DNA of 64,000 bases, taken from Agrococcus sp. SGAir0287 (GTDB lineage Bacteria > Actinomycetota > Actinomycetes > Actinomycetales > Microbacteriaceae). The position numbers and the translations under genes are program-made. The notes under the pieces are model-generated. The model saw only the letters and a program-made list of their open reading frames with translations. It had not been told where the DNA came from and did not search any database. Location: positions 2,728,001 through 2,792,000 of the forward strand of contig NZ_CP027942.1 of NCBI RefSeq assembly GCF_005484985.1. Reading direction: 5' to 3'. Shown in pieces: positions 25,991 to 33,981 of this stretch (the first letter of the stretch is position 1; the number at the start of each line of letters is the position of its first letter).

Positions 25991-26980
25991 TCAGCCCCGC
26001 GGCGTCCGCAGCAGCAGCCCGTGGTGCTGCACGGTGAGCGCGACGCTCACGACCTCGCCGACGACGTCGCCGTCGAGCTGCAGCAGCTGCGGCGTCTCGA
26101 AGCGCGCGTCGAAGCGGCGGCCCTGCGTGTACCGAAGGGCGTGCAGATCCGGGGTGTTCCTCAGCACCCACCGGCCGGGGCGGGATGCCTGGAACATGCC
26201 GTTCGTCGTGAAGCGCGACGCGATCTGCACCCATCCCCATGCGCTCTTCGGCTTGAAGACGACGACGTCGAGCAGCCCGTCGTCGACGACCGCGTCGGGC
26301 ATGAGGAGCAGGCCGGCGGTGACGGTGCCGACGTTGCCGACGATGATCGTGTGCGCCGTGAGCGACCGCGCGCGGCTGCGGTCGACGCGGTAGCGGAGGT
26401 CGAAGCGGGCGCCGCCGAGGATCGAGCGGGCGATGGGGTCGACGTAGGCGCCCCAGCCGATGCGGCGCTTCAGCTCGGCGTCGGTGTCGGCGGCCATGCG
26501 CGCGTCGAGGCCGATGCCCGCCATCACGAGGAACGCCTTGCGCCTGATCGCGCCGTCGGCGGTGCGCATCGTCGCGAAGGCGACGTCGATCGGTCGGTCG
26601 ACGCCCGCGAACGCGTCGGACACCGCACGCGGCAGGCTCGTGGTGCGCAGGCGGAGGTTTCGGGCGAGGAGGTTCGCGGTGCCCGAGGGCAGGAGCGCGA
26701 GCGGGATGCTCGACTCGTGCATCGCCTCCGCGACGGCGCGCACGGTGCCGTCGCCGCCCGCGACGAGGATGAGGTCGGGGCGTGCCGCTGCGGCGTCGCG
26801 CGCCGCCTGGGCGCCGGAGTCGTCGGCGGCGGTCTCGTACCAGCGCGACGGCGCCCATCCGTGGCTCTGCTCGGCCTGCTCGACTGCTGCCCTCAGGCGC
26901 GCGGTCGACACCTTCACGGGGTTGTGGACGACGGCGGCGACGGGTCGCGCACCCGCCGGCGCACGCGTCTCGTCCGTCAC
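25991..26980 (-). CDS. Diacylglycerol kinase family lipid kinase
   Basis: A 329-residue protein with the DAGK_cat nucleotide motif VAGGDGTVRAV at about residue 73, the LPSGTANLLARNL loop and a C-terminal YegS/DgkB-like sandwich domain (QLDGDVVG). It phosphorylates a diacylglycerol or sphingosine-like lipid with ATP at the membrane. The start is GTG. Monocistronic; the 117 bases downstream toward 25873 hold nothing recognised. Confidence 0.92.
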   Translation of the reverse strand: MTDETRAPAGARPVAAVVHNPVKVSTARLRAAVEQAEQSHGWAPSRWYETAADDSGAQAARDAAAARPDLILVAGGDGTVRAVAEAMHESSIPLALLPSGTANLLARNLRLRTTSLPRAVSDAFAGVDRPIDVAFATMRTADGAIRRKAFLVMAGIGLDARMAADTDAELKRRIGWGAYVDPIARSILGGARFDLRYRVDRSRARSLTAHTIIVGNVGTVTAGLLLMPDAVVDDGLLDVVVFKPKSAWGWVQIASRFTTNGMFQASRPGRWVLRNTPDLHALRYTQGRRFDARFETPQLLQLDGDVVGEVVSVALTVQHHGLLLRTPRG

Positions 26981-27076
26981 GCTCCTGACCGTAGGGGACG
27001 GATGCGGTGCGCGCCCGATGCGTCGCCGATGCGCCCGCCCTGGATGACTCAGGCGCGCATCCGTGCACCGCTCGCG

Positions 27077-28519
27077 TCAGGGACGCGCGGCCGGCTCCCG
27101 CCCGAAGCTCACCGACGACGCGGCGCCCGAGTCGGCGGCGCGTGCGATGGCGTCGTCCTCGGCGCTGCGGTCCTGCCGCGCGGTGAGCGCGAGGTACGCG
27201 ACGGCGGCCGCGACGAGCCCGACGAACAGGGCGATGTCGATGCCGCCGATCGCCTGCGCGAGCGGCCCGACGAACCACGCCGTCACGACGAACGGCACCA
27301 TCGCGACGATGCCGATGCCGTAGGAGGCGAGCCCGCGCCAGCCCCACGCACCGTAGACGCCGTCGGGGCGGAACATCTCGCCGATCGCGTAGCGGCCCTT
27401 CCGCACGAGGTAGTAGTCGACGAGGTTCACGCTCGTCCAGGGCACGAGCACGTACACGAGGATCACGAGGAAGCTGCCGAAGTTCGCCAGGAACTCGCCG
27501 GTGCTGAGCAGCGCGCCGAGCAGGCCGGCGCCGCCGACGATCGAGCACGCGACGATGCGCACGCGGCGGGTGGGCGCGAGGGGGCGGAAGGAGTCGATGA
27601 CGGTGATGCCCTCGATCGACGCCGCGTAGATGTTCACGGTGATGACGCTGATGAGGCCCGGCAGGGCCGCGAGCAGCAGCCATCCGCTCGCGCCGGGGAG
27701 GATCGCATCCGCCGCCTGCGCCACGGCCTGCAGCGGCGCCGCGCCCGCGAACTGGGCGGCGACGAAGGCGCCGAGCACCATAAGCCAGGAGGCGCCGACG
27801 AAGACGCCGCCGTACGTGAAGGCCGTCGCGGCCGCGGGGCTCGTGCGCGGCGGGAGGTAGCGGGAGTAGTCGGAGACGTACGGCGCCCAGCCGAGCCCGT
27901 AGCCGGCGGCGCCGGCGAACTGCACGAGGAACGCGGGCCACGCGAAGGATCCGAGGCCCAGCTGCTCCGCGGGCAGCGGCAGCGCGACGATGCACGCGAT
28001 CGAGAAGACGCCGAAGGTCGCGAGGAACAGCAGGGTGAGCCACTGCTGCGTGCGATGGATCCAGTGGTAGCCGACGATCGCCAGCACGAGCGCGAGGCCG
28101 GTGATGAGCACGTACCAGAGGGGCGCGACGGATGCGCCGGTCGTGATGGTGAGCACGTCGGCGGCGAGGATCTGGTTGAAGATGTTGAAGCCGACGATGC
28201 TGAGGATCGTGACGACGCAGATCACGGCGACGCCGCGGTAGCCGAACTGCGCGCGCGACTGCAGCATCTGCGGCAGACCGAGCTGCGGACCCTGCGCCGA
28301 GTGGAACGCCGTGAAGATCGTGCCGACGGCGACGCCGGCGAGGATCGCGATGACGCTCGTCATGAACGTCGCGCCGAGGCCGACGCCGATCATGCCGGTG
28401 GCGAGGGTCGTGAGGTTCGCGTTCGACATGAACCACAGCGGGAAGAGCGACCAGACCGATCCCTTGCGCTCCGTCAGCGGCACGAAGTCGATGGACTTCG
28501 TCTCGATGGTGCTGCTCAT
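27077..28519 (-). CDS. NCS1-family nucleobase/cation symporter (first of two)
   Basis: A 480-residue transporter with about 12 helices, of the purine-cytosine permease type: WSLFPLWFMSNANLTTLATG near the N-terminus, SRAQFGYRG, a GWAPYVSDYSRYLPP segment and the conserved VNLVDYYLVRKGRY. Substrates of the family include cytosine, allantoin, hydantoins and related heterocycles. It overlaps the C-N hydrolase gene by four bases and is the last gene of the HisD-like/hydrolase/permease operon. ATG behind GGAGGCACC. Confidence 0.94.
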   Translation of the reverse strand: MSSTIETKSIDFVPLTERKGSVWSLFPLWFMSNANLTTLATGMIGVGLGATFMTSVIAILAGVAVGTIFTAFHSAQGPQLGLPQMLQSRAQFGYRGVAVICVVTILSIVGFNIFNQILAADVLTITTGASVAPLWYVLITGLALVLAIVGYHWIHRTQQWLTLLFLATFGVFSIACIVALPLPAEQLGLGSFAWPAFLVQFAGAAGYGLGWAPYVSDYSRYLPPRTSPAAATAFTYGGVFVGASWLMVLGAFVAAQFAGAAPLQAVAQAADAILPGASGWLLLAALPGLISVITVNIYAASIEGITVIDSFRPLAPTRRVRIVACSIVGGAGLLGALLSTGEFLANFGSFLVILVYVLVPWTSVNLVDYYLVRKGRYAIGEMFRPDGVYGAWGWRGLASYGIGIVAMVPFVVTAWFVGPLAQAIGGIDIALFVGLVAAAVAYLALTARQDRSAEDDAIARAADSGAASSVSFGREPAARP

Positions 28520-29373
28520 CGGTGCCTCCTCGGCGCGCTCGGCTGCTCGTCGAGCAGTCCGCGGTAGAGCTCGGGCCGGCGGTCGCCGAGCAGGTCGTTG
28601 CGGTCGCCCGCACGGGTGTCGGCGGGGATCTCGACCGTCGCGGTCGCGGCGGTCTCGCCCGCATCCGCCACCCATCCGTACGCGTCGACGATGGCGGTGC
28701 CGCCGGTCCAGTCGATGCCGCGGTCGTCGCCGTGGTGGTCGGCGATGACGATGGGGATGCGCGACGTGCGCGCCGACCCCATCGCCTGGATGAGCTCGGG
28801 CGGTCGCTCGCCGGCGGGCCGGTCGACGAGCGGCCACGCGACGGGCGCGGCGATGACCTCGGCGCCGGCGAGCGCGAGCGCGCGCGGCACCTCGGGGAAC
28901 TCGAGGTCGTAGCAGATGGCGAGCCCGAGGCGGCCGATCGGCGTCTCGACGACGGGCGGCTCGGCGTCGCCGGGCTCGAAGAGGGTCTGCTCGAGGTCCC
29001 ACAGGTGCGTCTTGCGGTAGACGGCGAGCACGCCGTCGCGCGTGATCGCGCCGACGCTGTTCGCGATGCTCGCGCCCGCGCGCTCGGCGAAGCCGACCAC
29101 GAGCACGGCATCCGCGGGGAGGTCGGCGGCGAGGGATGCGAGGGCGGCGTCGCCCGCATCGATCGCGAGCGCGCGAGCCTCGTCCTGCGACGTGAGGGCG
29201 TAGCCGCTCGTGAGCAGCTCGGGCAGCACGATCAGCCGCGCGCCCGCCGCGACCGCGTCGGCGATCGCAGCGCGTGCCGCATCCAGGTTCGCCTCCGGCT
29301 CGCCGGCGCGGATGCGCGGGCTGCGCGCCGCGATCGCGATGGACCTGGCCTGCTGCTCGCCGTCGAGTGCCAC
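28516..29373 (-). CDS. Carbon-nitrogen hydrolase (nitrilase superfamily)
   Basis: A 285-residue amidase of the nitrilase superfamily. The Glu-Lys-Cys triad is visible: LIVLPELLTSGYAL (Glu), VYRKTHLWDLEQTLF (Lys) and GLAICYDLEFPEV (Cys). GTG is chosen as the likeliest start behind GGGAGCGGGAG; the frame upstream runs into the dehydrogenase gene. Together with the NCS1 importer it suggests uptake and hydrolysis of an amide- or carbamoyl-containing compound. Confidence 0.92.
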   Translation of the reverse strand: MALDGEQQARSIAIAARSPRIRAGEPEANLDAARAAIADAVAAGARLIVLPELLTSGYALTSQDEARALAIDAGDAALASLAADLPADAVLVVGFAERAGASIANSVGAITRDGVLAVYRKTHLWDLEQTLFEPGDAEPPVVETPIGRLGLAICYDLEFPEVPRALALAGAEVIAAPVAWPLVDRPAGERPPELIQAMGSARTSRIPIVIADHHGDDRGIDWTGGTAIVDAYGWVADAGETAATATVEIPADTRAGDRNDLLGDRRPELYRGLLDEQPSAPRRHR

Positions 29374-29402
29374 GCTGCGCTCCCGCTCCCCGTCGCGTCC
29401 GG

Positions 29403-30764
29403 TCAGCCCGCGGTGCTCGCGGCAGCCGAGGATCCGGCGGAGGCGACGTCGGCGTAGGTCGCGAGCCGCATCGTGGCGGTGGCGCTGTGCGCGGCCATGC
29501 CCTCGGAGTCGGAGATCACCTGCACGGCGTGCGCGAGCTCGGGCGTCGCCTCGCGTGCGACGCGCTGGTAGGTGAGCGGCTTGAGGAAGCGCGACACCGA
29601 CAGCCCCGCGCTGTGCTTCGCGCCACCAGCGGTCGGCAGGACGTGGTTCGTGCCGGCCATGCCCTTGTCGGAGTAGGCGATGGTGCTCCACGCGCCGAGG
29701 AAGATCGAGCCGTAGTTGCGCAGGCGGTCGTGGAACCAGTCGTCGTCGGTCGTGATGACCTCGAGGTGCTCGGGTGCGAGGTCGTCCATGAGCGCTGCGG
29801 CGACCTCGCGGTCGTCGGCGACGGTCACGGTGCCGTAGTCGCGCCAGGCGGGGCCGCAGATGGGCTCGGTCGCGAGCGTCGCGAGCTGCCGGTCGACGGC
29901 GGCGATGACGGCGCGGCCGTGCTCCTCGGAGGTGGTGACGAGGGCGGCGGGCGAGTTGGGGCCGTGCTCGGCCTGGCCGAGCAGGTCGGCGGCGACGATC
30001 TCGGGGTCGGCGCTCTCGTCCGAGAGCACGGCGACCTCGGAGGGGCCGGCGAGCAGGTCGATCGCGGTGGTGCCGAAGAGGCGGCGCTTCGCCTCGGCCA
30101 CGTAGGCGTTGCCGGCGCCGACGAGCATGTCGACGGGCAGGTCGCCGAGCAGGCCGAAGGCCATGGCGGCGAGGGCCTGCACGCCGCCGAGCACGAACAC
30201 GCGGTCGACGCCCGACAGGTGCGCGGCGTAGACGACGGCGTCGTTGGCGACGCCGTCCGGCTGGGGCGGCGTGGCCGCGATCACGGTGGGCACGCCGGCC
30301 GCCTTCGCGACGCCGACGGTCATGAACGCGGAGGCCGTGAGCGGAAAGCGCCCGGCGGGCAGGTAGGCGCCGACGCGGGCCACGGGCACGTAGCGGGCGC
30401 CGGTGACGATGCCGGGCACGAGCTCGGCCTCGAAGTCCTGCAGGTGCGCCCGCTGCTCGCGGGCGAACGCCTGGGTGCGCTCGGAGCCGAGCTCGATGGC
30501 CGCGCGGAGGTCGGCGGGGATGCGGTCGCCGCTCGTGGCGATCTGCTGCGGTGTGAGCTCGATGTCGCCGCCGCGGTACCCGTCGAGCGTGCGTGCGTAC
30601 TCGAGCACCGCATCCATGCCGCGGCGCTCGACCTCGGCGAGCATCGTCGTGACGGTCTCGATGACCGCGGGGTCCTGCTGCGCGGCGGGCGCGTCGACGA
30701 GCGGCGTCTTGAGGTGGTGGAAGCGGCCGTCGAGGCTGGCGAGCACGGGGGCGGAGAAGCGCAT
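29403..30764 (-). CDS. Histidinol-dehydrogenase-like enzyme (non-biosynthetic HisD paralogue)
   Basis: A 453-residue member of the HisD fold. Zinc/catalytic positions are kept: GQAEHGPNS (Gln, His), APEHLEV (Glu-His pair), DKGMAGTNHVLPT (Asp, His) and a late His. The GTNHVLPTAGGAKHSAG and SRFLKPLTYQRV segments resemble the catabolic subgroup (HpsN-like sulfopropanediol dehydrogenases and amino-alcohol dehydrogenases) more than true HisD. No his genes are nearby. It is the first gene of the operon, divergent from LysR, and likely performs a two-step alcohol-to-acid oxidation. Confidence 0.85.
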   Translation of the reverse strand: MRFSAPVLASLDGRFHHLKTPLVDAPAAQQDPAVIETVTTMLAEVERRGMDAVLEYARTLDGYRGGDIELTPQQIATSGDRIPADLRAAIELGSERTQAFAREQRAHLQDFEAELVPGIVTGARYVPVARVGAYLPAGRFPLTASAFMTVGVAKAAGVPTVIAATPPQPDGVANDAVVYAAHLSGVDRVFVLGGVQALAAMAFGLLGDLPVDMLVGAGNAYVAEAKRRLFGTTAIDLLAGPSEVAVLSDESADPEIVAADLLGQAEHGPNSPAALVTTSEEHGRAVIAAVDRQLATLATEPICGPAWRDYGTVTVADDREVAAALMDDLAPEHLEVITTDDDWFHDRLRNYGSIFLGAWSTIAYSDKGMAGTNHVLPTAGGAKHSAGLSVSRFLKPLTYQRVAREATPELAHAVQVISDSEGMAAHSATATMRLATYADVASAGSSAAASTAG

Positions 30765-30802
30765 GCTCGGACGCTACGGGGATCGTCGAGTGCTGCACAA
30801 GA

Positions 30803-30827
30803 CGATGTCCTACGATCGATCACATCG
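30803..30827. promoter_or_regulatory. Candidate LysR operator
   Basis: CGATGT, 13 bases, ACATCG: a perfect 6-base inverted repeat in the 84-base gap between the divergent hisD-like and lysR genes. Its centre contains a further CGATCG. Spacing fits the T-N11-A type sites bound by LysR proteins. Confidence 0.5.
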
Positions 30828-30848
30828 GATTCCACGATGGGAGCGACG

Positions 30849-31775
30849 ATGACCCTCGCGCAGCTGACCGCGTTCCTCGCAGCGATGGAGCACGGATCCT
30901 TCACCGCGGCGGCGCGCGAGCTGGGTGGCGCGCAGGCGTCGATGTCCGAGCTCGTTGCACGCCTCGAGCGCGAGCTGGGCGCGACGCTCTTCGTGCGCGG
31001 CGGCCGTCGCCTCGTGCCGACCGCCGCCGCGATCGAGCTGCAGCCGCACGCCCGACGCGCGGTGGGCGCCATCGATGCGGGCATGGATGCGGTGCGCTCG
31101 CTCTCGGCGCTCGAGGGCGGCACGTGCACGTTCGGGGTGCTGCGCAACGCCGCCTACTACGACCTCGCCGACCTCGTGCAGCGCTTTCACGCGCAGCACC
31201 CGAAGGTCGCGGTGCGGCTCGTGGGCCTCAACTCGGCGCTCGTCGCCGAGTCGATCGCGCGCGGCGAGCTCGAGGCCGGCATCGTCGTGCTGCCGGTGCC
31301 CGAGGAGGGGCTCGCGGTGCGGCCGCTCTTCCGCGACGAGGTGCTCTACGCATCCGCGACCCGGGATCCGCGCGGCGGCCCTGTCTCGATCGACGAGCTG
31401 GCCGCGGCGAGCCTCGTGCTCTACGACGCGTACGCCGGCTGGTCCGACCCCACGAGGCGGCAGCTGCGCGAGCGGGCGAGCCTCCGGGGCCTGCGCATCG
31501 AGCCGGCGATCGAGGTCGAGCACGTCGAGACGGCGCTCGGGCTCGTCGCGAGCGGCTCCGTCGACACGATCGTGTCGCGCTCGATCGCCGAGTCGCCCTC
31601 CTTCCCCGCTGGCGTGCACGTCGCGCCGATGGACGAGCCCTGCTTCGACACGATCGCGCTCGTGCAGCGCGAGGGCGCGCACCTGTCGCCCGCGACCCGC
31701 GCGATCGCGTCGCTCGCCGAGCAGACGCTGCTGTCGAAGCTCGGCGACCACGAGGGCCGCGAGCGGATGGCCTGA
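30849..31775 (+). CDS. LysR family transcriptional regulator
   Basis: A 308-residue regulator. The N-terminal HTH (LAQLTAFLAAMEHGSFTAAA, then ASMSELVARLERELGATLFVR) is followed by a LysR substrate-binding domain (about 90-295). The second ATG is chosen because GGGAG lies six bases before it; an in-frame ATG twelve bases earlier is possible. It is divergent from the HisD-like/hydrolase/NCS1 operon and is its probable activator. Confidence 0.95.
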   Translation: MTLAQLTAFLAAMEHGSFTAAARELGGAQASMSELVARLERELGATLFVRGGRRLVPTAAAIELQPHARRAVGAIDAGMDAVRSLSALEGGTCTFGVLRNAAYYDLADLVQRFHAQHPKVAVRLVGLNSALVAESIARGELEAGIVVLPVPEEGLAVRPLFRDEVLYASATRDPRGGPVSIDELAAASLVLYDAYAGWSDPTRRQLRERASLRGLRIEPAIEVEHVETALGLVASGSVDTIVSRSIAESPSFPAGVHVAPMDEPCFDTIALVQREGAHLSPATRAIASLAEQTLLSKLGDHEGRERMA

Positions 31776-31779
31776 AGCC

Positions 31780-31796
31780 CGGCTCAGGCCGAGCCG
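31780..31796. terminator. Small hairpin after lysR, repeated in the next gene end
   Basis: CGGCTC-AGGCC-GAGCCG forms a 6-bp stem just past the lysR stop. The same 16-base string GCTCAGGCCGAGCCGC recurs at about 31819-31834 across the stop of the convergent XRE gene, giving each convergent gene its own copy of the hairpin. Confidence 0.5.
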
Positions 31797-31820
31797 CGAG
31801 CGGGTCGACTGAGGCCGGGC

Positions 31821-32405
31821 TCAGGCCGAGCCGCTCCACGGCGCCGGCACGAGGATCCACAGCACCGTCGCCGGCTCGCCGCCCTCGACGCGCCACGTGT
31901 GTGGCTCGCGACCGGGGAAGGTCACGGCGTCGCCGGCGCGCGCGACGATCGAGCGGTCGACGAGCTCGAGCCGCACGGTGCCGGCGAGCACGTGCAGCAC
32001 CTCGACCTGCGCATTGATCGTGTAGAGGTCGCTGCCGCCGTGCGCGTCGGGCGCGAGCTCGGAGCGCAGCACCTGCACGCGCTCCTCGCCGCGCGGCGTC
32101 ATGAGCCGCTCGTCGACGTGCACGCCACCGAGGTTCACGCGCGGCGCGTCGGCGAAGGCGACGTGCTGCACCTCGGGCTCGGCGAAGAGCGCGCCGATCG
32201 GCAGCGACAGCACCTGGCACAGCTGCACGAGCGTCGCGAGGCTCGGCGACGTCTCGTCGCGCTCGACGCGGCTGAGGAATCCCTTCGACAGCCCCGTCGC
32301 CTCGGCGACGTGCGCGAGCGTCATGCCCTGCGCGGTGCGCACGGAGCGCAGCCGGGCGCCGATGGGTGCGACGACCTCGTCGGCGGAGGGATGAATCGCG
32401 CGCAT
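31821..32405 (-). CDS. XRE-family regulator with C-terminal cupin
   Basis: A 194-residue regulator. The HTH (about 15-70) has LRSVRTAQGMTLAHVAEAT and GLSKGFLSRVERDETSPSLA. The C-terminal cupin (about 115-190) has LHVLAGTVRLEL and AGDAVTFPGREPHTWRVEGG. This architecture is typical of repressors of amine/polyamine catabolism such as PuuR. It is divergent from the ureohydrolase/NCS1/cyclase operon, which it probably controls through ligand binding to the cupin. Confidence 0.94.
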   Translation of the reverse strand: MRAIHPSADEVVAPIGARLRSVRTAQGMTLAHVAEATGLSKGFLSRVERDETSPSLATLVQLCQVLSLPIGALFAEPEVQHVAFADAPRVNLGGVHVDERLMTPRGEERVQVLRSELAPDAHGGSDLYTINAQVEVLHVLAGTVRLELVDRSIVARAGDAVTFPGREPHTWRVEGGEPATVLWILVPAPWSGSA

Positions 32406-32435
32406 CCCCACCCCTCTCTCCTCAGGCGGCATCGC

Positions 32436-32465
32436 TTGACGCCGCATCCGTCGCGGGAGTACGGT
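32436..32465 (+). promoter_or_regulatory. Predicted promoter of the ureohydrolase operon
   Basis: TTGACG (32436-32441) and TACGGT (32460-32465) are separated by 18 bases, 40 bases before the start codon and in the divergent gap with the XRE gene. The -35 is near consensus and the -10 is weak, as expected for a regulated promoter. Confidence 0.5.
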
Positions 32466-32504
32466 CGCGGCACGTTGCCCTGAGAGTACACGGAGTTGTC
32501 CAAT

Positions 32505-33536
32505 ATGCAACCCACCCACGAAGACGCGCCGCGCGGCCCGATCGACGCGAGCCGCGTGCCGCGCTTCGCCGGCATCGCGACGTTCGCCCGGCTCCCCCGC
32601 CTCGACGAGGTCGAGCGCGCGGACGTCGCCGTCGTGGGCATCCCGTTCGACGGCGGTGTCAGCTACCGCCCGGGCGCACGCTTCGGCCCGAGCCACGTGC
32701 GCGAGGCGTCACGCCTGCTGCGCCCGTACAACCCGGCGCAGGACGTGCATCCGTTCGCGGCGCAGCAGGTCGCCGACGCGGGCGACATCGCCGTGAACCC
32801 CTTCGACCTCGCCGAGGCCGTCGCCGACGTCGAGGCCGGCGCGCTCGAGCTCGCCCGCTCCGCCGGCCGCATCGTCGCGATCGGCGGCGACCACACGATC
32901 GCCCTGCCGCTCCTGCGCGCCGTGCACGCCGCGCACGGACCCGTCGCGGTGCTGCACTTCGACGCGCACCTCGACACCTGGGACACGTACTTCGGCGCCC
33001 CCGTCACGCACGGCACTCCCTTCCGTCGCGCGAGCGAGGAGGGCCTCATCGACCTCACCGCGAGCTGCCACGTGGGCATCCGTGGGCCGCTGTACTCGAA
33101 GGACGACCTGCGCGACGACGAGCGGCTCGGCTTCGCGATCGTCACGAGCGAGGAGATCGAGGAGGAGGGGGTCGCGGCCGCGATCGCGCGCATCCGCACC
33201 CGCATCGGCGACGCGCCGCTCTACATCTCGATCGACATCGACGTGCTCGACCCCGCGCACGCGCCCGGCACCGGCACGCCCGAGGCGGGCGGGCTCACGA
33301 GCCGCGAGCTGCTGCGCATCCTGCGCGCGCTGTCGGATCTGCGCATCGTCGGCGCCGACGTCGTCGAGGTCTCCCCCGCCTACGACCACGCCCAGCTCAC
33401 GGCGGTCGCCGCGAGCCACGTCGTCTACGAGCTGCTGAGCGCCATGGCGCCGCGCGGGGCGACGCCGAGCGATGCCGCGCCCAGCGATGCGGCGCCCAGC
33501 GATGCCGCACAGAGCACGACCGAGGAGCACGCATGA
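32505..33536 (+). CDS. speB: Agmatinase/ureohydrolase family enzyme
   Basis: A 343-residue binuclear manganese ureohydrolase with all metal motifs: [22 protein letters not shown] and [22 protein letters not shown]. The family hydrolyses a guanidino group to urea plus an amine (agmatine, guanidinobutyrate, guanidinopropionate or guanidine). ATG is chosen over an in-frame TTG because CGGAG is properly spaced. The last residues are a three-fold APSDA-type repeat. Co-transcription with an NCS1 importer rather than polyamine genes makes true agmatinase only one option, so the symbol marks family level. Confidence 0.85.
   Translation: MQPTHEDAPRGPIDASRVPRFAGIATFARLPRLDEVERADVAVVGIPFDGGVSYRPGARFGPSHVREASRLLRPYNPAQDVHPFAAQQVADAGDIAVNPFDLAEAVADVEAGALELARSAGRIVAIGGDHTIALPLLRAVHAAHGPVAVLHFDAHLDTWDTYFGAPVTHGTPFRRASEEGLIDLTASCHVGIRGPLYSKDDLRDDERLGFAIVTSEEIEEEGVAAAIARIRTRIGDAPLYISIDIDVLDPAHAPGTGTPEAGGLTSRELLRILRALSDLRIVGADVVEVSPAYDHAQLTAVAASHVVYELLSAMAPRGATPSDAAPSDAAPSDAAQSTTEEHA
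33465..33509. repeat. Three tandem 15-bp repeats in the ureohydrolase tail
   Basis: Three copies of CCNAGCGATGCSGCR encode the C-terminal PSDAA repeats of the ureohydrolase, beyond the conserved fold. It looks like recent local duplication in a disordered tail. Confidence 0.8.
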
Positions 33537-33922
33537 CCCGCCCCACCGACGAGCAGGTGCTCGCCGCCGCCGACGCGATCGTCGACGCCTTCCGCGCCAC
33601 CGACGGCGAGCGCTACTTCGCGCTCTTCGCACCCGAGGCGAGCTTCGTCTTCCACACCGAGCCAGCGAGGCTCGACGACCGCGCCGCCTACGAGCGGCTG
33701 TGGGCCGAGTGGGTGGCGAGCGGATGGCGCGTCGAGTCGTGCGCGTCGAGCGACCGGCAGGTGCTCGCGATGGATGGCGGCGCCGTCTTCTCGCACACGG
33801 TGCGCACCGCCGTCACGACGCCCGACGGCCCCGACGCGTACGTCGAGCGGGAGACCATCGTCTTCCGCGTCGACGGCGACGGCCTCGTCGCGATCCACGA
33901 GCACCTCTCGCCCCAGCCCTGA
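33533..33922 (+). CDS. NTF2-like (SnoaL/DUF4440-type) protein
   Basis: A 129-residue single domain: an N-terminal helix ([24 protein letters not shown]), [15 protein letters not shown], and C-terminal strands ending in [24 protein letters not shown] overlaps the ureohydrolase stop by four bases (ATGA). Its place between the hydrolase and the importer suggests a catalytic or protective role toward a pathway intermediate. No specific function can be named. Confidence 0.9.
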   Translation: MTRPTDEQVLAAADAIVDAFRATDGERYFALFAPEASFVFHTEPARLDDRAAYERLWAEWVASGWRVESCASSDRQVLAMDGGAVFSHTVRTAVTTPDGPDAYVERETIVFRVDGDGLVAIHEHLSPQP

Positions 33923-33981
33923 TCCCGGCCGCCGTCCGGCGACCGCATCCCGCATCCCACCCAGCACCCCAGGAGACGACG

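Noticed and set aside
25854..29159. Minus-strand open frame of over 1100 codons across the lipid kinase, NCS1 and hydrolase genes
   Set aside because: It is a shifted frame of three recognised genes on the same strand, with Arg/Pro-rich low-complexity translation.
29403..30764. Histidine biosynthesis gene hisD
   Set aside because: No other his genes nearby; operon partners and C-terminal motifs suggest a catabolic paralogue.
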